Assembly (NCBI GenBank): GCA_900754615.1
Contig: CAAEDN010000053.1
Coordinates: 1-49,715, forward strand
Length of the DNA: 49,715 nt
Direction of reading: 5' to 3'
From: an uncultured Holdemanella sp.
GTDB taxonomy: Bacteria > Bacillota_I > Bacilli_A > Erysipelotrichales > Erysipelotrichaceae
The notes beneath the pieces are model-generated. The model was given only the letters and a program-made list of their open reading frames with translations. It had not been told where the DNA came from and did no database searches. The translations under genes and the position numbers were made by a program. This document shows positions 24,722-33,873 of this stretch, one piece after another; positions within the stretch are counted from its first letter, which is position 1; each line of letters starts with the position of its first letter.

Positions 24722-25231
24722 TTACTTCAACTTATCGACAAGCTTTGCAGCTTCATGAATACCATTCACAACTGGGCCTGAAGATACAGTGGCACCAGAA
24801 ATTGTATCCAATTCACCAGATGCATCTTTTCCTTCTAGAGATTTCTTAAATGGAGCCTCAGTTACTTGAGAACCTAAGCCCTTAGTATCTCCATTACTGA
24901 TGGCATTATATTTGTCGATTTTCTTTGTATCCTTATCAATTGAAACTAAGAATACAGTTCCTTCTTTATATCCACTAACACTCATGTTGAAGATATATAC
25001 ATTTTTATATTCATAAACCTTTTGAACAGTTTTAGAATTAAAAGTCTTATTAACAACTTTAAAATCATTTTCGCTTGCATCTGGATACATTGCAACCAAT
25101 GATTCCTTTTCTTGACGCTCATTATTTTCAGCAATAACAGGAGCTGTCATTTGATTAGCGAATGCTAAGGCACCACCAGCAATAGCACTAACAATGGCCA
25201 AGAATAAACCTAAATGTACGATCTTGTTCAT
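24722..25231 (-). CDS. rnfG: Rnf complex subunit RnfG, FMN-binding
   Basis: A 169-residue protein with an N-terminal transmembrane helix (residues 5-24) and an extracellular FMN-binding domain. The flavinylation motif DTISGATVSSGPVV near residue 145 carries the threonine that ApbE links to FMN. Its ATG overlaps the rnfD stop by four bases. apbE is encoded divergently just beyond rnfC. Confidence 0.93.
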   Translation of the reverse strand: MNKIVHLGLFLAIVSAIAGGALAFANQMTAPVIAENNERQEKESLVAMYPDASENDFKVVNKTFNSKTVQKVYEYKNVYIFNMSVSGYKEGTVFLVSIDKDTKKIDKYNAISNGDTKGLGSQVTEAPFKKSLEGKDASGELDTISGATVSSGPVVNGIHEAAKLVDKLK

Positions 25232-26388
25232 AGAGTTACCTCCATCGTTTCAACTACAGCAGCTGTATTTGCAGGTACATCTTCTACCTTTTGAATAGAA
25301 CTAGCTGCATAGAAACTGATAGCTAAACCAATTAAAGCTAAGCAGGCACAGACAATTCTTGATTTTTTAACCAATTCTAATTGTTTTCCGTCGAAGCAAG
25401 ATTCGATCCAAGGAGTAAACATATTCATTAATAAGATAGAATATAAACATCCTTCTGGAAGGTTTGCCTTTAAACGAATTAGTACAGTGATAATAGCCGC
25501 ACCCATTGCGAATACAACACGACCACTTGCACTTGTTGGACTTGTGACTGGATCTGTCAACATAAATACAGCACCAAATACAACACCACCAGTTAAGATG
25601 TGAAGTAATGGATACCAGATAACTGCAGGAATACCGTGGTATGAATCAATTCCTGTAATAGCTGCAACAACAGCTGTCAATACAAAAATTGTACCTAAGT
25701 ATACAACAGGAACTCTCCAGTCAATAATTTGACGAATTGCTAGAACTACACCAACGATCAAAATCAAGATAGTAAATGTTTCACCTAATGATCCAGGGTA
25801 GTTACCTAAAGCTAAATCTAAGAAAGTACCTTTATTAGTTCCATTTATAGTTTTCAAAAAAGCATCTAAAACACCGGCATTTGCTGGCAACCAATGATAA
25901 GTACTGGCAATTGTAGTTGTTGGTGTAGCATATGAAACCAATCCAACACTAACACCTGTGAAAGCTTGAAGAATTAAAGCACGTCCCACAGCTGCTGGGT
26001 TGAAGATATTTTGTCCAAAACCACCAAACAATAATTTAGCAATTACGATTGCGAATACGGTTGCAACGATAACGGCATAACAAGACATGTTTACAGGTAC
26101 CATTAAAGTTAAAATGATAGCTGAAACCCATCCAAATGAGTTCTTTAAGAAAGTTTTAACATCTTTCTTCATAATTTTTGCGAAAATGGATTCGCAAACG
26201 AATGTAGTAATTAAAGAACAAGCTAATAAAAGAATACAATGTAAAGCAGCATCGGCTCCGATAGATTTACCATAGTAAATAACTGAAGCTGCAAACACAA
26301 CAAGTAAACCTAAAGTTAGTTCCTTCATGATACGTTGTGTTGACAAGTTATTCTTAATGCTTGGACTTACATGAAAAGTAAATTTCAT
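25228..26388 (-). CDS. rnfD: Rnf complex subunit RnfD
   Basis: A 386-residue membrane protein with about nine to ten helices, related to NqrB, that carries a covalent FMN. The FNPAAVGRALIL and LTDPVTSPTSASGR motifs are typical. The flavinylation segment, usually S-G-A-T, appears as SYATPTTT near residue 152, with the Thr kept but the Gly replaced by Tyr. The C-terminus extends about 30 residues past the last helix region (KVEDVPANTAAVVETMEV). GGGAGG precedes the ATG. Confidence 0.93.
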   Translation of the reverse strand: MKFTFHVSPSIKNNLSTQRIMKELTLGLLVVFAASVIYYGKSIGADAALHCILLLACSLITTFVCESIFAKIMKKDVKTFLKNSFGWVSAIILTLMVPVNMSCYAVIVATVFAIVIAKLLFGGFGQNIFNPAAVGRALILQAFTGVSVGLVSYATPTTTIASTYHWLPANAGVLDAFLKTINGTNKGTFLDLALGNYPGSLGETFTILILIVGVVLAIRQIIDWRVPVVYLGTIFVLTAVVAAITGIDSYHGIPAVIWYPLLHILTGGVVFGAVFMLTDPVTSPTSASGRVVFAMGAAIITVLIRLKANLPEGCLYSILLMNMFTPWIESCFDGKQLELVKKSRIVCACLALIGLAISFYAASSIQKVEDVPANTAAVVETMEVTL

Positions 26389-26399
26389 TTGAATCCTCC

Positions 26400-27692
26400 C
26401 TACTTTTTCTTAAGCATAACAATACGTTTTGCCTTACGAACATTTTCAGTTACATCAATATGAGATGGACAAATGTATGTACACATTCCACATTCGATAC
26501 AACTCATAACGCCACGTTTTGACATTTCGTCTACGTCATTGGCCTTCAATGCAGCCGTAATACGGACTGGCTGTAAACCACTTGGACAGTGATCACTACA
26601 TTTACCACAACGTAAACAAGCAATCGCATCATCATTTGCAGCCGGAAGCACAGTTAATGCATTCATGGCACGATCAACGACAAACATATCATTAACAATA
26701 GTTTTACCCATCATAGGTCCACCAGAAATTAAGCGGACAGTATCTTGTGTATATCCACCACAAGCTTCAATGATCTCACTTACTGGCATACCAACTGGTA
26801 CACATACATTGTGTGGATCTTTTACACATTCACCACTCACTGTTAAATTCTTTTGTGTGATGGCTTCCCCTTTTTCAAAAGCTTTCGCAATCGCAATAGC
26901 ACTAGAAGCATTTCCAATGATGGCGCCGGCTTCAGCTGGTAAACCACCATATTCCTTATGTAATACTTCGCGCACTAAAACACGTTCCCATCCCATTGGA
27001 TATACATCAGGGACTGGACGAACCTCAACACCTGCTGCATCATTTAATGCAGATTTAACTTTTTCAATTAAATCCGGGTGTGATTCTTTAATACAAATGT
27101 AAACCGTTTTAGCTTCAGCCATTTTCTTCATGATTTTTGCACCTGTAACTAAATCAGCAGCATCCTCCATTACAGAACGGTAATCGGCTGTGATATATGG
27201 TTCACATTCTACTGCGTTGATCAATACATAATCAACTCCATCTGGTTTCATATATTTTACATAGGTTGGGAAACCAGCTCCACCTAAACCAACAATACCT
27301 GCATTTTTTACAAAATCCACGCACTCTTCTCTAGTAGCACTTTGCCAGTCTAAAGGTGCAAATGATTGAACTTTTGTTTGTTTAAAATCGCATTCAATCA
27401 CCATGTGATTTTGTGGACGCAAAGAATTGTGCATACGCTTAACAATTCCTTTGTAAGTTCCAGAAACACTTGAATAAATTGGCACATAAAAACCTGACTT
27501 TGTTTCAGCCAATTTTGTTCCAACGGATACAGTATCTCCCTCTTCAACAAGAATATCAAAGTCTAAAGTACGTCCTGCTACTAAAGGAATATAGACTTCC
27601 TTTTTAGGCATAAGATGTAATAATTCAGACTTCTCTGTCAATTCTTTTTTACCAGGGATATGCTGTCTCATTGGTCCTAAAAATAGTGACAT
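26400..27692 (-). CDS. rnfC: Rnf complex subunit RnfC
   Basis: The cytoplasmic NADH-side subunit. The ATG at 27690-27692 gives 430 residues and has GGAGG nine bases upstream; an ORF start further upstream lies inside that ribosome site. The barrel-sandwich start, the nucleotide/FMN-binding GLGGAGFPTYVKY and two [4Fe-4S] motifs, CLRCGKCSDHCP and CIECGMCTYICP, identify it. It lacks the long Ala-rich tail seen in proteobacterial RnfC. First gene of rnfCDGEA-(Cys-rich)-B. Confidence 0.95.
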   Translation of the reverse strand: MSLFLGPMRQHIPGKKELTEKSELLHLMPKKEVYIPLVAGRTLDFDILVEEGDTVSVGTKLAETKSGFYVPIYSSVSGTYKGIVKRMHNSLRPQNHMVIECDFKQTKVQSFAPLDWQSATREECVDFVKNAGIVGLGGAGFPTYVKYMKPDGVDYVLINAVECEPYITADYRSVMEDAADLVTGAKIMKKMAEAKTVYICIKESHPDLIEKVKSALNDAAGVEVRPVPDVYPMGWERVLVREVLHKEYGGLPAEAGAIIGNASSAIAIAKAFEKGEAITQKNLTVSGECVKDPHNVCVPVGMPVSEIIEACGGYTQDTVRLISGGPMMGKTIVNDMFVVDRAMNALTVLPAANDDAIACLRCGKCSDHCPSGLQPVRITAALKANDVDEMSKRGVMSCIECGMCTYICPSHIDVTENVRKAKRIVMLKKK

Positions 27693-27722
27693 ATAAATCC
27701 TACCTCCCATTTATACTTTCTA

Positions 27723-27751
27723 ATCATAGGCCTTTTTTTTCACAAGTTCAA
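27723..27751 (-). promoter_or_regulatory. Promoter of the rnf operon
   Basis: TTGAAC (27746-27751), 17-base spacer, TATGAT (27723-27728) on the minus strand, near consensus. Start expected near 27716, about 24 bases before the rnfC ATG. Confidence 0.75.
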
Positions 27752-27780
27752 GAATTTTTTGACAATTTCCCATAATTCAG

Positions 27781-27792
27781 GTAAGTACTTAC
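27781..27792. promoter_or_regulatory. Palindrome between rnfC and apbE, possible operator
   Basis: GTAAGTACTTAC is a perfect 12-base palindrome ending one base before the apbE -35 box. A second inverted repeat, AATGAA-A-TTCATT (27803-27815), lies in the apbE promoter spacer. Their placement suits a regulator of apbE or of both divergent units. I do not recognise the factor. Confidence 0.45.
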
Positions 27793-27793
27793 A

Positions 27794-27822
27794 TTTACAT
27801 TAAATGAAATTCATTCTATAAT
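27794..27822 (+). promoter_or_regulatory. Promoter of apbE, placing the start at the ATG
   Basis: TTTACA (27794-27799), 17-base spacer, TATAAT (27817-27822): near consensus. With the usual spacing the transcript would begin at about 27829, which is the A of the apbE ATG, so the mRNA would be leaderless. Confidence 0.7.
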
Positions 27823-27828
27823 ACCTTT

Positions 27829-28914
27829 ATGCAAAAAAATAAGTCTATATTATCATGGCTTGTCCTATCGATCTGTTTTCTAATCTTCATTAGTTCTGTT
27901 GTATTTTTTGTACAAAATAAAGGTAATGAAACAACAGAAAACCTAAATGTTACATTAACAGATGTTGGATTTGACACACCCATTACACTAAATTGCTCAT
28001 GTTCACAAGCAGATTTTGCGAAATATACAAAGATCTTACGAAAGACATTTAAAGAAAACAACAAACGATTCGACCAATACCATGCATATAAAAATATGAA
28101 TAACCTATATACTTTGAATCATGAAGCTTATGATCATCCGATTCAAATGGATGAAACCTTTATAGATTGTTTAAAACTAGCCATGAAGATGCAATCAGAA
28201 AACTCGCAATTTGATATCAGTCAAGGTGCTCTATTAAACCTATGGCATGATGCTAGAGAAAACACACAGGTACCTCCAAGTGATGAAAAGATTCAAGAAG
28301 CTTTAAATCATATAGACCTAGATAGCATTCAAATATCTGGTCATGAAGTTTCTTATTTAGATTCACAATTATCCATTGATCTAGGTGCCATTGCCAAAGG
28401 ATATACGGCTCAGCTTGCCAAAGAAGCATTAAACAAAGCAGGTCTTACAAACGGATATATCAATGCCGGTGGAAATGTTGTCTTACTTGGAGAAAAAGAA
28501 GATAATACGAATTGGAACATTGGAATTCAGTCTCCAGATTCAAATGATGCATTGGTTCAATTCCAAACAAAAAAAGCCACTTGCTTAGTTACAAGTGGAG
28601 ATTACCAAAGATATTTTACATATAAGAATAAAAAGTATTCCCATATTATTGATCCACAAACAGGCTATCCTGCAAACTATGTTCGAAGTGTAACCGTCAT
28701 CACAAAAGATTCAGGTAAAGCGGATGCCTTAAGTACGACATTGTTCTGTATGAGTGTTGAAGATGGAAAAAAATATCTTTCAACACTAGACTATGACGTC
28801 CAAGCGATATGGATCGTAGATAAAGATACAGATATTAAAGCCAATCTTGAAACAAAAGATTATAAAATCATCACAACCGATAAAATAAAAAACAGAGTAA
28901 CTCTTGTCGATTAG
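27829..28914 (+). CDS. apbE: FAD:protein FMN transferase ApbE
   Basis: Transfers FMN from FAD to a Thr in RnfG and RnfD. The 361-residue protein has an N-terminal membrane anchor (about 7-27; the Cys in VLSICF is a poor lipobox), then the ApbE fold with DISQGALLNLWHD, SIDLGAIAKGYTAQLA, YINAGGNVVLLG, and the metal site HIIDPQTGYP with KADALSTTLFCMS. It should act outside the membrane, where RnfG and RnfD flavins reside. No ribosome site precedes the ATG, which coincides with the predicted transcript start. Divergent from the rnf operon, so the enzyme and its substrates sit together. Confidence 0.93.
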   Translation: MQKNKSILSWLVLSICFLIFISSVVFFVQNKGNETTENLNVTLTDVGFDTPITLNCSCSQADFAKYTKILRKTFKENNKRFDQYHAYKNMNNLYTLNHEAYDHPIQMDETFIDCLKLAMKMQSENSQFDISQGALLNLWHDARENTQVPPSDEKIQEALNHIDLDSIQISGHEVSYLDSQLSIDLGAIAKGYTAQLAKEALNKAGLTNGYINAGGNVVLLGEKEDNTNWNIGIQSPDSNDALVQFQTKKATCLVTSGDYQRYFTYKNKKYSHIIDPQTGYPANYVRSVTVITKDSGKADALSTTLFCMSVEDGKKYLSTLDYDVQAIWIVDKDTDIKANLETKDYKIITTDKIKNRVTLVD

Positions 28915-28923
28915 AGTTACTCT
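28894..28923. terminator. Bidirectional terminator between apbE and ileS
   Basis: AGAGTAACTCT, eight-base loop, AGAGTTACTCT, followed by TTTC on the plus strand and by a long T-rich run on the minus strand. It covers the apbE stop codon and should also end ileS transcription. Confidence 0.8.
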
Positions 28924-28936
28924 TTTCATTTACATA

Positions 28937-31663
28937 TTAGTCATGTAATACGTGGTTACAACGATCACACAATCCATCTTCATTATCAGATTCAGTGTAG
29001 TTCCAGCAACGAGGACATACGTGACCAGTAGCTTTTTCTACTTTAACCTGACAAACTTCAAATTGTTCTAATTCATCATTTGTGAATGTTACTTTCGAAA
29101 CGATGAACCATTGTGCTGCATTTTCTAATACACGGTCCATGATTTCTTTTTGTGCATCACTGACATGTAATACTACATGTGCTTCTAATGACTTACCAAT
29201 TAAACCTTGAGCACGAGCATTTTCTAATGCTTTGAATACATCTTTACGAACTTTGAATAATTCTTCCATATCCACTTTGATTTTTTCTACATCAAAGTCT
29301 AATTCTAAATCTTTAAATGTAGTTAAGTGAATACTTTCTTCATCAAAATGCATATAATCATTGACTTCTTCACAAGTGTGACACAAGATTGGAGCCCACA
29401 ATTTAGTCAACACTTCAACTGCATTATATAGAACAGTTTGAACTTGACGACGAACAGGTGCATTTTCTTTTTCGATATATAAAATATCTTTTGTATAATC
29501 TAAATAGTAAGCAGAAAGTTCGTTTGTCATTAAGTTTGTCAAATATGTAACAACATCAGAGAAACGATATTCATTATATGCCTTACGGCAGAAATCTACA
29601 GCATCTTTTAATTCAGTTAAGATATATTGATCCAATTCACTTAGTTCATTGAAGTTTACACAATCTTTAGCTGTAAATTTTTGATCATCTAAGTTCGCCA
29701 TCAAGAAACGTAATGTATTACGTACCTTACGGTAGTTTTCACTAACTTGTTTCAAAATCTTTTGACCCATTGAAACATCGGCCTGATAGTCTACACTACA
29801 TGCCCATAAACGTAAGATATCGGCACCATATTTCTTAGTGATTTCACTAGGAGCTACGGCATTCCATTGTGATTTAGACATTTTAACGCCCTTTTCATCC
29901 ATGACAAAACCATGAGATAGAACTTGTTTGTATGGAGCCTTACCATGAACAGCTGTTCCAACAATCAAACTTGAGTTGAACCAACCACGATATTGGTCAC
30001 TACCTTCAAAATATAAGTCTGCTGGATAGCCTAAGCCACGATCCATCATAGCACCTGTATGGCTTGATCCAGAGTCAAACCAAACATCCATTGTATCTGT
30101 TTCTTTACGGAAGATACCATTTGGAGAATGTTCATTTGTATATCCTTCTGGAAGTAGATCTTTTACATCTCTTTCGAACCAAACATTCGATCCATATTCG
30201 CCAACCAATTCAGCAACATGATCAAAGATAGCTTGATCCATAATTGGTGTATCATCTTCACCATAAACAATTGGAATTGGTACACCCCATGCACGTTGAC
30301 GAGAAATACACCAGTCATTACGATCGGCAATCATGTTGTGCATACGTTGTTCACCCCATGAAGGAATCCAAGATACTGAGTGAATTTGTTCAAGTAATTC
30401 ATCACGAATCTGATCAATTGACGCAAACCATTGTGTTGTTGCACGGAAAATAATTGGTTTTTTTGTACGCCAGTCATGTGGATAAGAGTGGGTAATAAAT
30501 TGAAGCTTTAATAAGACACCTAATTCATCTAATTTTTGAGTGACTGTCTTGTTTGCATCTTCAACATATTGACCAGCAAGCCACTCGCCAACATCATCCA
30601 TCATGCATCCTTGTGCATCTACATTACAATATACCGGTAAACCATATTTCATACCAATATTGAAGTCGTCAACACCAAAACCAGGAGCTGTATGAACACA
30701 TCCAGTACCTGCATCCGCTGTAACATGATCTCCACACATCAATAGACTTTCTCTTTCTGGATATAATGGATGTGTACATGTAATATATTCAAATTCTTTA
30801 CCTTTAAAAGTCTTTAATACATCACGTTTTTCAACTTCAAACTTATCACACAATTCTTCAACCATGCTTGAAAGCATAATCAATTTTCCTTTTTCTGTAT
30901 CCACTAATGAATAATCAAAATCAGGGTTTACACTAATTCCTAAGTTTGCAGGAATAGTCCAAGGTGTTGTTGTCCAAATTACAAAGTTGCAGTCTGTATC
31001 CAATACGCCTTTTCCGTCTTTAACGGCAAATTTAACATAGATTGTTGGACTCTTTACATCTTTATATTCAACTTCAGCTTCCGCTAAAGCAGATTCACTA
31101 CTTGGTGACCAATAAACTGGTTTTAATCCCTTATAGATCAATCCTTTCATAGCCATCTTTCCAAAGATTTCGATTTGGTGTTTTTCAAAACCTTTTTGAA
31201 GAGTGATATATGGATGATCATAATCTCCAATTGATCCCAAACTCAAGAATCCTGCTTTTTGGTTTGCGACTTGTTTTAAGGCATAGTCGTAACAGATTTT
31301 TCTAAATTCAGCAATACCCATCTTTTTACGGTCATATCCCAATTTTGTAACTGCCGTTTCGATTGGTAAACCATGTGTATCCCATCCAGGAATATATGGT
31401 GTGTTGTATCCTTCCATAAAATGAGATTTTACAATAACATCCTTTAATACCTTATTTAAGGCATGACCCAAGTGAATGTCACCATTCGCATAAGGAGGAC
31501 CATCATGCAACACAAATGGTGTAGCTCCCTCTCTTTTTTCTAACATCTTTTCATACAATTTTTCGTCTTGCCAGCGCTTTTGGAAACCTGGTTCTTTTTT
31601 AGTCAAATTTCCACGCATTTCAAATGCCGTTTTAGGCATATGAAGAGTTTCTTTGTAGTCCAT
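28937..31663 (-). CDS. ileS: Isoleucyl-tRNA synthetase
   Basis: Class I synthetase of 908 residues. The HIGH motif is GDIHLGH, the editing-domain start is FVIWTTTPWTIPANLG, the KMSKS motif is GVKMSKSQW, and the C-terminal zinc finger uses CPRCWNY and CDRCN. The N-terminus (MDYKETLHMPKTAFEMRGNL) is the usual bacterial type. It is controlled by an Ile T-box leader. Upstream lie ylmH and sepF, the common division-cluster neighbourhood, but divIVA and ylmG are absent here. Confidence 0.97.
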   Translation of the reverse strand: MDYKETLHMPKTAFEMRGNLTKKEPGFQKRWQDEKLYEKMLEKREGATPFVLHDGPPYANGDIHLGHALNKVLKDVIVKSHFMEGYNTPYIPGWDTHGLPIETAVTKLGYDRKKMGIAEFRKICYDYALKQVANQKAGFLSLGSIGDYDHPYITLQKGFEKHQIEIFGKMAMKGLIYKGLKPVYWSPSSESALAEAEVEYKDVKSPTIYVKFAVKDGKGVLDTDCNFVIWTTTPWTIPANLGISVNPDFDYSLVDTEKGKLIMLSSMVEELCDKFEVEKRDVLKTFKGKEFEYITCTHPLYPERESLLMCGDHVTADAGTGCVHTAPGFGVDDFNIGMKYGLPVYCNVDAQGCMMDDVGEWLAGQYVEDANKTVTQKLDELGVLLKLQFITHSYPHDWRTKKPIIFRATTQWFASIDQIRDELLEQIHSVSWIPSWGEQRMHNMIADRNDWCISRQRAWGVPIPIVYGEDDTPIMDQAIFDHVAELVGEYGSNVWFERDVKDLLPEGYTNEHSPNGIFRKETDTMDVWFDSGSSHTGAMMDRGLGYPADLYFEGSDQYRGWFNSSLIVGTAVHGKAPYKQVLSHGFVMDEKGVKMSKSQWNAVAPSEITKKYGADILRLWACSVDYQADVSMGQKILKQVSENYRKVRNTLRFLMANLDDQKFTAKDCVNFNELSELDQYILTELKDAVDFCRKAYNEYRFSDVVTYLTNLMTNELSAYYLDYTKDILYIEKENAPVRRQVQTVLYNAVEVLTKLWAPILCHTCEEVNDYMHFDEESIHLTTFKDLELDFDVEKIKVDMEELFKVRKDVFKALENARAQGLIGKSLEAHVVLHVSDAQKEIMDRVLENAAQWFIVSKVTFTNDELEQFEVCQVKVEKATGHVCPRCWNYTESDNEDGLCDRCNHVLHD

Positions 31664-31684
31664 ACTTTATCTCCTTTTCCAAAT

Positions 31685-31875
31685 AAAAAAACGCCCTTAT
31701 AAAAGGACGTAATAAACACGCGGTACCACCTTAATTCATAGTTTTCACTATGCACTTATTTGAGATAACGGTTCAACCGGATCAAACTACTACTATTTCG
31801 TAAGATCAGCTCAAAAGGGATACCTTAATTCTTATTCATACAATGTTTCACCAAAATTTCATTGCTCTCTAAAAT
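31685..31875 (-). promoter_or_regulatory. T-box leader for isoleucine (ileS)
   Basis: On the minus strand: stem I entry AGAGAGC (31864-31870), specifier candidate ATC (31819-31821), the conserved T-box AAGGTGGTACCGCG around 31719-31732, then a terminator hairpin (31691-31710) with a T-run. The specifier lies six bases before GAGCT, as in the Tyr and Leu leaders of this window. Uncharged tRNA-Ile would favour antitermination. Confidence 0.93.
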
Positions 31876-31906
31876 CCTAACGAATAAAGGCGTGTCTTTT
31901 TCATTG

Positions 31907-32647
31907 CTAAATATATTGATCAAAATTCAAAACAAGTCTTCCTTTTTTTGTCGTCGAAATGACTTCTTTAAATTGAAAACGGCCTGTCTTTCGGATTGAC
32001 ACGAAATCATTATTACACAATTGTAAATTTTGTTCAAGTACCACATCATTAACTTTCACAAAACCTGCATGAATCTTTTTCAAAGCTTCACTTCTTGAAC
32101 AATGTGATAATTGTGCAACTATGCTATCAAGCCTTAAACTACTACACATAATACGAATTTCTTTTGTGTTATTTTTTTTGATGACATAGTCTAGACATTC
32201 TTCAAAACAAACATTGCACCTTCCGATTGAAGTACAATTGTCTATGATATATTTTGAAATCTTTTCCTTGCAGAAAATATATAAATCTTCGTCTTGGACA
32301 ATCAAATCACCAATGACACTACGTTCAATACCCGAATGCATCAAGCATCCTAAAAGATCCGAATGAGTCAATGTTTTAAATTTTGCATTGTATGTTGCAT
32401 GAAGACAGACACAATCACTAAAACCTTCATACCCTTCAGGTATAAAACAAGCTATTTTTCTTTCAGCTTGATCATATCCGCCATCAAAAACCAAACATAT
32501 ATTTTTTGGTACCATGCTTTTAAGAATACTTTGTTCAGATACCGATAAAAAATAGGTCATGATGGGCCTATTTTGTTTTTGAAAAATACGAATCTGATCT
32601 TTCATCTGCGAAATAAACACTTCATGACCTACCATAAATGAGCTCAT
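31907..32647 (-). CDS. ylmH: S4-domain RNA-binding protein YlmH
   Basis: A 246-residue cell-division-cluster protein. The last 75 residues form an S4 RNA-binding domain (LRLDSIVAQLSHCSRSEALKKIHAGFVKVND). The N-terminal half includes the CFIPEGYEGF and GIERSVIGDLIV segments typical of the family. Recent work links YlmH to ribosome quality control, interesting next to RqcH in this window. Start uncertain: neither ATG (32645 or 32633) has a good ribosome site. It follows sepF by 12 bases. Confidence 0.87.
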   Translation of the reverse strand: MSSFMVGHEVFISQMKDQIRIFQKQNRPIMTYFLSVSEQSILKSMVPKNICLVFDGGYDQAERKIACFIPEGYEGFSDCVCLHATYNAKFKTLTHSDLLGCLMHSGIERSVIGDLIVQDEDLYIFCKEKISKYIIDNCTSIGRCNVCFEECLDYVIKKNNTKEIRIMCSSLRLDSIVAQLSHCSRSEALKKIHAGFVKVNDVVLEQNLQLCNNDFVSIRKTGRFQFKEVISTTKKGRLVLNFDQYI

Positions 32648-32659
32648 AAATAGTAAATA

Positions 32660-33091
32660 TTAGTCTTCATCTTCGAAGTCATCAGGACTTCCTAATGAAA
32701 TAGTTCCTTGTACACCAATTTCAGCTGGAGAACATAAAATTACATTCTGACCAATTTTTTGAATCTTTCCATCAAGTGCATATACGACACCTGTTAAGAA
32801 ATCAATTGTACGTTGTGCATAGTCACGATCTAGCTTGTGTAAATTTACTACAACAGCACGACCTTCTTTTAAACGTTGTCCTACTTCTTCAGCTTCTCCA
32901 AAGCTTCTTGGTTCAAACAATACCATTTTTGTATTTGAATTCAAAGAAGTTGTATTCGTACGAGTTTTTGGTCTCTCGTAGCGACTTTGAGGTTCTACTT
33001 CTTCTACCTTTTCAGCTTGTGGTGCTTCTTGATAATCGTCTTCTTCTTCGATTGGAGCAACGAAGTCTTTTACTTTATCCATAAATCCCAT
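32660..33091 (-). CDS. sepF: Cell division protein SepF
   Basis: SepF binds membrane and FtsZ and aligns FtsZ filaments. The ATG at 33089-33091 gives 143 residues and has AAGGAGG eight bases upstream. The N-terminal MGFMDKVKDFVAP is the membrane-binding amphipathic helix, a short acidic linker follows, and the folded domain has MVLFEPRSFGEAEEVGQRLKEG and FLTGVVYALDGKIQKIGQNV. Confidence 0.94.
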   Translation of the reverse strand: MGFMDKVKDFVAPIEEEDDYQEAPQAEKVEEVEPQSRYERPKTRTNTTSLNSNTKMVLFEPRSFGEAEEVGQRLKEGRAVVVNLHKLDRDYAQRTIDFLTGVVYALDGKIQKIGQNVILCSPAEIGVQGTISLGSPDDFEDED

Positions 33092-33116
33092 GGGAAAAAC
33101 CTCCTTAACGAACAAT

Positions 33117-33144
33117 ATTATAGCACAAAGACTAACTTAATCAA
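33117..33144 (-). promoter_or_regulatory. Promoter of sepF-ylmH
   Basis: TTGATT (33139-33144), 16-base spacer, TATAAT (33117-33122) with TGC extension on the minus strand. Start near 33110, about 19 bases before the sepF ATG. Confidence 0.75.
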
Positions 33145-33174
33145 ACCGATATTTCGATTTTCCTAACGAAATGA

Positions 33175-33199
33175 AAGGCATGCCTTTTTGACATGCCTT
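33175..33199 (-). terminator. Terminator-like hairpin after hpf
   Basis: AAGGCATG and CATGCCTT form eight pairs around a nine-base loop between hpf and the sepF promoter. The following sequence TCATTTCG is only moderately T-rich. Confidence 0.55.
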
Positions 33200-33208
33200 G
33201 AACCCTTT

Positions 33209-33742
33209 TTATTCCGTCTCAATCAATCCGTATCCACCATCATGACGTTTGTAGCAAACAGCAATTTTGTTTGTTTCATCATCTGTATAAATGAAGAAAT
33301 CATGTCCTAATAATTCCATTTTCATAATGGCTTCATCCAAACTCATTTCCTTTGGAACGATAGATTTAGTACGAACAACTTCATCATCATCTACTTCTTC
33401 ATCATTAAATAATTCATGATCCACAAAAGCTTCGGCAAGTGATTCTTTATTTTTACGTGTTAAGCGTGTTTTTTGTCTACGAATCTGATCCTCTAATTTA
33501 TCTACAGCACGATCGATAGCTGCATATAAATCATCATCTACAACCTCTGCACGTAGAATCGCATAACGTGTTGGGATTGTAACTTCAATTTTTTGTTTTG
33601 TTGGATAAGTGCGAACTAATACATTCGCTACATCATCCTCGCTAATAATGAAGTACTTTGTTAAAACATCCAATTTCTTATTAATCTTCTGTGAGATTCC
33701 TTCTGTAACTGTGATGTTTTTTCCTACAATATTGACTTTCAT
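33209..33742 (-). CDS. hpf: Ribosome hibernation promoting factor, long form
   Basis: Dimerises 70S ribosomes to inactive 100S particles in stationary phase. Its 177 residues comprise the N-terminal S30AE domain (1-about 105, MKVNIVGKNITVTEGISQKINKKL), an acidic linker (LFNDEEVDDDEVV) and the C-terminal dimerisation domain (KEMSLDEAIMKMELLGHDFFIYTDDETNKIAVCYKRHDGGYGLI, split at about 125-175). AGGAGG precedes the ATG. Transcribed alone from an extended -10 promoter. Confidence 0.94.
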   Translation of the reverse strand: MKVNIVGKNITVTEGISQKINKKLDVLTKYFIISEDDVANVLVRTYPTKQKIEVTIPTRYAILRAEVVDDDLYAAIDRAVDKLEDQIRRQKTRLTRKNKESLAEAFVDHELFNDEEVDDDEVVRTKSIVPKEMSLDEAIMKMELLGHDFFIYTDDETNKIAVCYKRHDGGYGLIETE

Positions 33743-33779
33743 ATTATGTACCTCCTATATGATTTGTATTTCTACTTAG

Positions 33780-33788
33780 ATTATAGCA
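33780..33788 (-). promoter_or_regulatory. Extended -10 promoter of hpf
   Basis: TGCTATAAT on the minus strand, about 38 bases before the hpf ATG; the -35 is not recognisable. Upstream, an inverted repeat TTGGCAA (33811-33817) and TTGCCAA (33842-33848) may be a regulator site shared with the divergent aroF leader. Confidence 0.55.
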
Positions 33789-33873
33789 CGTTTATTTTCT
33801 TTTACACTTTTTGGCAAGAAATGACAAAAATATAACCAATTTTGCCAAGAGTCTTGACATTCTTCTATGTAAA

